Of a stretch of DNA of 56,763 nt, positions 52,773 to 56,763 are shown piece after piece. The number at the start of each line of letters is the position of its first letter. The stretch's first letter is position 1. The notes beneath the pieces are model-generated. The model did not search any database. It saw nothing but the letters and a program-made list of their open reading frames with translations, and was not told the origin of the DNA. The stretch comes from Acidobacteriota bacterium (lineage in GTDB: Bacteria; Acidobacteriota; Terriglobia; Acidiferrales; UBA7541): contig QHYN01000201.1 in assembly GCA_003224145.1 (NCBI GenBank), positions 1-56,763 of the forward strand. Direction: 5' to 3'. A program made the position numbers and the translations under genes.

Positions 52773-53762
52773 ATGCAACGCGACACGGTGCAAGGACAAA
52801 TCCAGGCCAACAATGGTAACGGCGGGACTGTTGTCATCACTGGGGCGTTCAGCTACACGGGAAAATACGCCACGCGGCTCTTGCTCAACCGCGGGTACGG
52901 AATCCGCACTCTGACATACCATCCCGAGCGCGTAAATCCGTTCGGTGACAGAGTTCAGGTTTTTTCCTACAACTTCGGCGATCCCGATCAACTCACCCAA
53001 ACTCTCCTTGGCGCATCAACGCTAGTCAATACGTACTGGGTGCGTTTCCCTCGCGGAACGGCAAACTTTGAGAGTGCGGTGCAAAACACGTGCACGTTGA
53101 TGAATGCCGCAAAGAACGCGGGCGTCCGGCGCATTGTTCACGTCAGTATCGCCAACCCATCGCTCGAATCGAAGCTGGGCTACTACAAGGGGAAAGCTCA
53201 ACTGGAGCAGGCCGTAGTCGAGTCCGGCCTCTCTTACACGATTCTGCGGCCTACCGTCATCTTCGGCCTCGAAGATATTCTCATCAACAACATCGCCTGG
53301 TTTGTGCGCCATTTTCCGGTGTTTGCCATCCCCGGTGACGGCCGCTACCGGATCCGGCCGATTTACGTTGAGGACATGGCGCGGCTGATCGCTGACGCCG
53401 TTGAGCGGGATGGGAATGCTGTGCTGGACGCCGTTGGACCGGAAACCTATACGTTCGGGGAGCTGGTGAGACAGATTGCTGCTCAACTGCGCCGGCGCAC
53501 TCGCTTGGTTCACCTGCCGATGCCCGTAGCGTATGTTTCAACGCTCCTGGCCGGCCAGCTGGTTGGCGATGTTGTCCTGACATGGGAGGAATACAAGGGA
53601 CTGATGGGCGATCTGCTTGCGCCCGATGGTCCGTCCTCCGGAGAAACCTCTTTGAGCCAATGGCTCGCGGCGAATCGGGAGCACATCGGCACGAAGTATG
53701 CGTCGGAGGTAGCGCGCCACTACACACGAACGCCAGCCGGGGCCGTGAGTCAGGGAATCTGA
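52773..53762 (+). CDS. NAD(P)-binding epimerase/NmrA-like (atypical SDR) protein
   Basis: A 329-residue Rossmann-fold protein. TVVITGAFSYTGKYATRLLLNRG is the nucleotide motif; ASTLVNTYWVRFP, RRIVHVSIANPSLESKLGYYKGKAQLEQAV (with YxxxK) and LRPTVIFGLEDILINNIAWFVRHFP mark an extended/atypical SDR like the NDUFA9/NmrA groups. These often act as structural or redox-sensing nucleotide-binding proteins; a complex I accessory role of the NDUFA9 type is conceivable given the window but has no direct support. The region before it repeats a GATCACGGAGAAG motif. Confidence 0.8.
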   Translation: MQRDTVQGQIQANNGNGGTVVITGAFSYTGKYATRLLLNRGYGIRTLTYHPERVNPFGDRVQVFSYNFGDPDQLTQTLLGASTLVNTYWVRFPRGTANFESAVQNTCTLMNAAKNAGVRRIVHVSIANPSLESKLGYYKGKAQLEQAVVESGLSYTILRPTVIFGLEDILINNIAWFVRHFPVFAIPGDGRYRIRPIYVEDMARLIADAVERDGNAVLDAVGPETYTFGELVRQIAAQLRRRTRLVHLPMPVAYVSTLLAGQLVGDVVLTWEEYKGLMGDLLAPDGPSSGETSLSQWLAANREHIGTKYASEVARHYTRTPAGAVSQGI

Positions 53763-53837
53763 ACTACACGGTCACGGAGGCACGGGTCCATTGATCATTG
53801 GTTAACCATAACTCTGCCCCTCCCCCCGGTTTCTTCA

Positions 53838-53905
53838 TAAGTGTTGATTCTAAAGGGAGTTAAAGTGCTTTGTTTTCATACACTTTTGTAAGTGTTGATT
53901 CTAAA
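53838..53905. repeat. Pair of 17 base direct repeats
   Basis: TAAGTGTTGATTCTAAA occurs at 53838-53854 and 53889-53905, 51 bases apart start to start, with a looser AGTTAAAGTGCTTTG between them. No gene lies in 53763-54225; the rest of that 460 base stretch shows nothing recognisable. The repeats could be regulator sites or part of a small dispersed element. Confidence 0.55.
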
Positions 53906-54225
53906 TAGGTTACAGCGAATATTATAGGACTGTCAATTCCTGGCCCCGGATGCTTACCGGGCGGGCGCGGCGAATTCTAAGGGATGAAGAGGGCGCCAGA
54001 AAAAGCAAAAGCGGCAACAGGGCTGCCGTCACACGGAAAACCGCGCAAGATTAGCTGCAAGGTACATTACCAGATTTTGTCCTAGAGTCAAGGGAAAAGT
54101 GCGGGCATGGGGGAGATCGAGAAAGGTGACCCTACTCGCGGCTGAGTCATTCACAGGGGGAGCACTCAAAGGCTCTGGCGGAGTGAACGTGCATTTCGTT
54201 TGAGCCCGAACCGGACGTACACCGA

Positions 54226-54912
54226 TCAGCCAAGCTTAAATGCAACTTCGACCATGACTATACAAGCTACTGGTTTGCCGTCGGGGCCCGTAGCGGGTCT
54301 AAATCGCCAATTCCTGACCGCCTCGATGGCCTTCTCTTCCAATCCGTAGCCATGGCCCTTCACGATCTGAGCTTTTTCCGCCAGACCGTCGGCGGTGACA
54401 ACGAGACTAAGAACAACGGTTCCTGTGACTTTGGCGGCACGAGCGTTTTCGCTGTAAGAGGGGGCTGGGCAGTAGATGCAAAGGGGCGACGTTACACCAC
54501 CCACGCCAGCGCGTGCGATGCCCGTCATGGGGGACCCCGATGAGCCTGCAAGATTCGTAGCACCACCTTCCAGCGCCCCGGAACCATGGCTTTGCGCATC
54601 CTGGACAGTTTCCTTGACCAGTTTATATTCATCCGGGATAGCAAAGAGCGCGGCGTCTGGCTCTTGCCGGACAAGCTCGGTGACCCGAACGGTTTGCACG
54701 CCGTAGCGGGGATCGGTGCGTTTGGTCAGGAGATTGATTTTGAGAACCTCGGAATACCAATACTCCGTGACGATGGTGAGAGGGCGATCATTGCCGAGTG
54801 CCCCGGCCGCGTAGGTCTGGTTCACGCGCACGCCGCGAACGGGAAGCCCTTCGATGGTGTCGGTGCCAATGTTTTCCCTGGAAGTTTCCGTGGCTGAGGT
54901 TCCCGTTTGAGA
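54226..54912 (-). pseudogene. 5'-truncated TonB C-terminal domain protein
   Basis: The intact part (54226-54831 from a GTG) has a segment GNDRPLTIVTEYWYSEVLKINLLTKRTDPRYG and a C-terminal TonB-like domain (PAPSYSENARAAKVTGTVVLSLVVTADGLAEKAQIVKGHGYGLEEKAIEAVRNWRFRPA). The frame is open further to 54912 and continues protein-like (ETSRENIGTDTIEGLPVRGVR), but no plausible start is available and a stop lies at 54913-54915. The N-terminal part of the original protein seems to be missing. The domain normally joins energy transduction or serves as a secreted domain. Confidence 0.6.
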
Positions 54913-55139
54913 TCAAGGTTCGCGACGACAATATGGTCGAATTCCGCAGTATTTTCCGGCGGGTAGTCGTCTCGCCGAACGAGATCAAGGCAGTACGGCC
55001 GAGACGGTACGCGCTAGGATTCGTGGACGTTGCGCACGAAAGAGGAAAGATTCATCTCCTGAATCAAATGGATGGGTTTCATGACTTCCTCGCCACGCTG
55101 AAATCGTTGAACCCCACTGTCAAGATACAAGGATGCTGA
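54897..55139 (+). pseudogene. 5'-truncated gene fragment, small beta-domain protein
   Basis: From about 54897 the plus strand reads RFPFEIKVRDDNMVEFRSIFRRVVVSPNEIKAVRPRRYALGFVDVAHERGKIHLLNQMDGFHDFLATLKSLNPTV, which has the strand pattern of a small PH-like or hypothetical beta protein with a C-terminal helix. Upstream the same frame reads as antisense of the TonB fragment, so the true 5' end is missing. Two truncated genes thus abut at about 54890-54912. Confidence 0.5.
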
Positions 55140-55304
55140 GGACTGGTCCAAGAAGCGATGAGGGAGTGGCGTCACAAAGTGCGCTGAATTATTCCTGAGG
55201 CGATCCACAGACGTTACTGATCTGAGTAAGTACTATGGTCTGAATGCTACGACACCACCTATCCTGAAACCTGCTGAGAAAGAACCAGGAAGGAGCCGCT
55301 CATC

Positions 55305-56141
55305 GTGAAGAAGAGGGAGTCCGGATTTTCTCGCCTGTTCCTCATCATCGTTGGGAGTATCGTGCTCGTGATCGTCACAGGATATTTGTGGGGATTCCAG
55401 ACGATGGTTTGGTGGGAGTACAGACATAATTTCGCGAAGAAGTTGCCCATCCTGAATCTAACTCCACAGGATCTCCCAAAGGTCGCGGCGAGCCCCGCGG
55501 AAGGCATGACGCTGTCGCATGCCGGTTTCGAGTTTGAGGTTCCGTGGGTGGATCTTGATGGCCAAAAGTCCAAATATTTCAAGAAAATCGTGATTTATGT
55601 GTTCCAGTCGGGAAGGGTTATCACAGTTTTTGGCCTTAATCCGACCCATGACGACTTGCTCGCGGCGGTCGAGAAGAGTTTCGACGACAAAAATGGGACG
55701 CTCCCAAAGTTATTCGGCGAAGAAACGACAAGAACCGATTATGTCTTCCTTAGGACGATGCTTGAACAGACTCCAGATAAATTAAAACCGTGGATGAATG
55801 AGCGTCAATCTTATCGTGTGAGTTTTCTGCTGATGATCAAAGGGATTTCGTCCGTCGGTGGAGAGACAGGATTGTTCCATGTCGAGGACAAAGGATGGAA
55901 GGGTTTTCAGTATGATGACCCGGCTAAGAAACCGAAGAAAGTAACGCTCGAACTATACGATTCGGAAGATCAACACATCGAGATCATGTTCAGTGCAGGA
56001 AAACAGGAGGGCGCAGAGATCTTGCAGTCGGATGTGAATCGCGTGCTGCAAACGCTAGTGCTTGCGGCAGCAAATTCCAATACTGCTGCCAAGAGCGACG
56101 TGACTCCTCGTTCGAAGGGCCAGAGAAAACCTCGTGGCTAG
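55305..56141 (+). CDS. Membrane-anchored hypothetical protein
   Basis: A 278-residue protein with one N-terminal membrane helix (RLFLIIVGSIVLVIVTGYLWGF) and a soluble extracytoplasmic domain with alternating strands and helices (GFEFEVPWVDLDGQKSKYFKKIVIYVFQSG; LELYDSEDQHIEIMF). The C-terminus is Ser/Lys/Arg-rich. GTG start with AAGGAG 9 bases upstream. No family recognised. It is slightly more AT-rich and Lys-rich than its neighbours. Confidence 0.65.
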   Translation: MKKRESGFSRLFLIIVGSIVLVIVTGYLWGFQTMVWWEYRHNFAKKLPILNLTPQDLPKVAASPAEGMTLSHAGFEFEVPWVDLDGQKSKYFKKIVIYVFQSGRVITVFGLNPTHDDLLAAVEKSFDDKNGTLPKLFGEETTRTDYVFLRTMLEQTPDKLKPWMNERQSYRVSFLLMIKGISSVGGETGLFHVEDKGWKGFQYDDPAKKPKKVTLELYDSEDQHIEIMFSAGKQEGAEILQSDVNRVLQTLVLAAANSNTAAKSDVTPRSKGQRKPRG

Positions 56142-56226
56142 GTCTGCGCATGAAGACTAAAGGATCGTGAGAAGACCTTCCCCCTGCAAGACTTCACACC
56201 CAGAAAAGAGGGATTACCACCCAAGA

Positions 56227-56249
56227 GGGGCGCAGCAGTGCTGCGCCCC
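56227..56249. repeat. 11 base palindromic hairpin, same family as 4198-4252
   Basis: GGGGCGCAGCA (56227-56237) and TGCTGCGCCCC (56239-56249) form a perfect stem around one base, followed by TACAAGG as at 4246-4255. It lies between a hypothetical protein and the convergent glycosyltransferase; without a T-tract it is a palindromic repeat that could still slow transcription. Confidence 0.6.
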
Positions 56250-56281
56250 TACAAGGAAAATCCAACGTTATGATTGGTCGC

Positions 56282-56763
56282 TCAGGATTCGGAGAGGATA
56301 CGTTTGTAGTAGGACTCGTAGACGGGGATGACGTCGTTGGCGCAGAATTTCTTTTTGGCGTTGACCCGGGCGCGTTGACCCATTTCGCGGCCGCGGTCGG
56401 GGCGGCATAGGATTTCGATGGCGTAGCGCGCCGCTTCCTGTACGTCACCCGGTTCCACTAAATATCCATCCACACCGTGCTCGACGACTTCGGGCATGCC
56501 GCCGGTGTTTGTGCCGATGACGGGAACTTCGCAGGCCATGGCTTCGAGAGCGGCGAGGCCGAAGGATTCAAGCTGCGAAGGAAGCAGGAAGAGGTCGGCG
56601 GCGGCGAGCTTTTCGTAGACGTTGGACTGCTTACCGAGGAAGAAAACGTCCTTTTGCAGCTTTTTCTTGCGCACGAGATATTCGGCGGCGCCGTGGTCCG
56701 GGCCGTCGCCGATGAGGACGAGCCTGGCGGGCATTTTGGCGCGCACGAGGGCGAAAATTTCGA
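56282..56763 (-). CDS. bshA: Family 4 glycosyltransferase, BshA-like, C-terminal part (cut by window edge)
   Basis: The reverse strand is open to the window end, so this is the last ~160 residues of a longer protein. [92 protein letters not shown] is the GT-B C-terminal domain; the [10 protein letters not shown] stretch is the EX7E sugar-nucleotide motif. FLGKQ and [23 protein letters not shown] closely match BshA, which makes the GlcNAc-malate precursor of bacillithiol. The assignment to BshA rather than another GT4 enzyme is likely but not certain. Confidence 0.75.
   Translation of the reverse strand, partial: EIFALVRAKMPARLVLIGDGPDHGAAEYLVRKKKLQKDVFFLGKQSNVYEKLAAADLFLLPSQLESFGLAALEAMACEVPVIGTNTGGMPEVVEHGVDGYLVEPGDVQEAARYAIEILCRPDRGREMGQRARVNAKKKFCANDVIPVYESYYKRILSES

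Overview
This window most likely comes from a soil or sediment bacterium of the Acidobacteriota (Terriglobia-like). The inference rests on the moderately high GC, clear Shine-Dalgarno sites, many GTG/TTG starts, the flavour of the hypothetical proteins, and the many small palindromic repeats between genes. No rRNA, tRNA or CRISPR array was recognised, so the assignment is not proven.

Layout. (1) 1-4.1 kb is an accessory patch: the first 36 codons of an IS110-family transposase with its non-coding end, two copies of a ~200 bp repeat bracketing a DUF1801 gene, a PIN-like protein, a Phd/PIN toxin-antitoxin pair with a visible autoregulated promoter, and an HTH-HNH protein. (2) 4.5-9.4 kb holds a small membrane protein, dusB, a PilZ protein, a Tat-exported oxalate decarboxylase-type bicupin, and an ECF sigma factor overlapping a gene for an N-terminal regulatory-looking domain joined to two VOC domains. 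(3) 9.4-13.3 kb holds a large secreted surface protein flanked by a 132 bp direct repeat, one copy of which is the 5' end of proC. (4) 13.4-39.0 kb is the core of the window: two complete-looking sets of complex I membrane genes facing each other tail to tail. The left cluster (plus strand) is nuoA-C-D-H-J-K-L-M-N followed without a break by atpZ-atpI-atpB-atpE. The right cluster (minus strand) is nuoA-C-D-EF-G-H-J-K-L-M-N with NuoE and NuoF fused. Neither contains nuoB or nuoI. The left one also has no NADH-input module (E, F, G). (5) 39.1-56.8 kb is mixed: a hypothetical protein, thiS, a secreted protein, a large membrane-TPR protein, ribA, a LytS-type histidine kinase, a seven-haem cytochrome c with TPRs, DoxX, an FmdB zinc ribbon, an HNH nuclease, a secreted serine protease, a GbsR/MarR regulator with a clear operator, a DCC thiol protein, a DUF805-SRPBCC membrane protein, an NAD-binding epimerase-like protein, two abutting gene fragments, and a truncated BshA-like glycosyltransferase.

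How it works together. The right cluster encodes a recognisable NADH-oxidising arm (FMN, all Fe-S ligands of NuoE/F/G) plus the proton-pumping arm. The left cluster encodes a second pumping arm next to ATP synthase F0 subunits a and c. Key charged residues of NuoK and NuoL/M/N are retained in both where checked. NuoB and NuoI, which both complexes need to carry electrons to quinone, must come from elsewhere in the genome, perhaps shared.

The observations most worth following are the mirror-image complex I clusters that both lack B and I, the IS110 end whose boundary can be read from the adjacent repeat, the ECF sigma/VOC overlap with an internal strong ribosome site, and the proC 5' duplication around a surface-protein gene.
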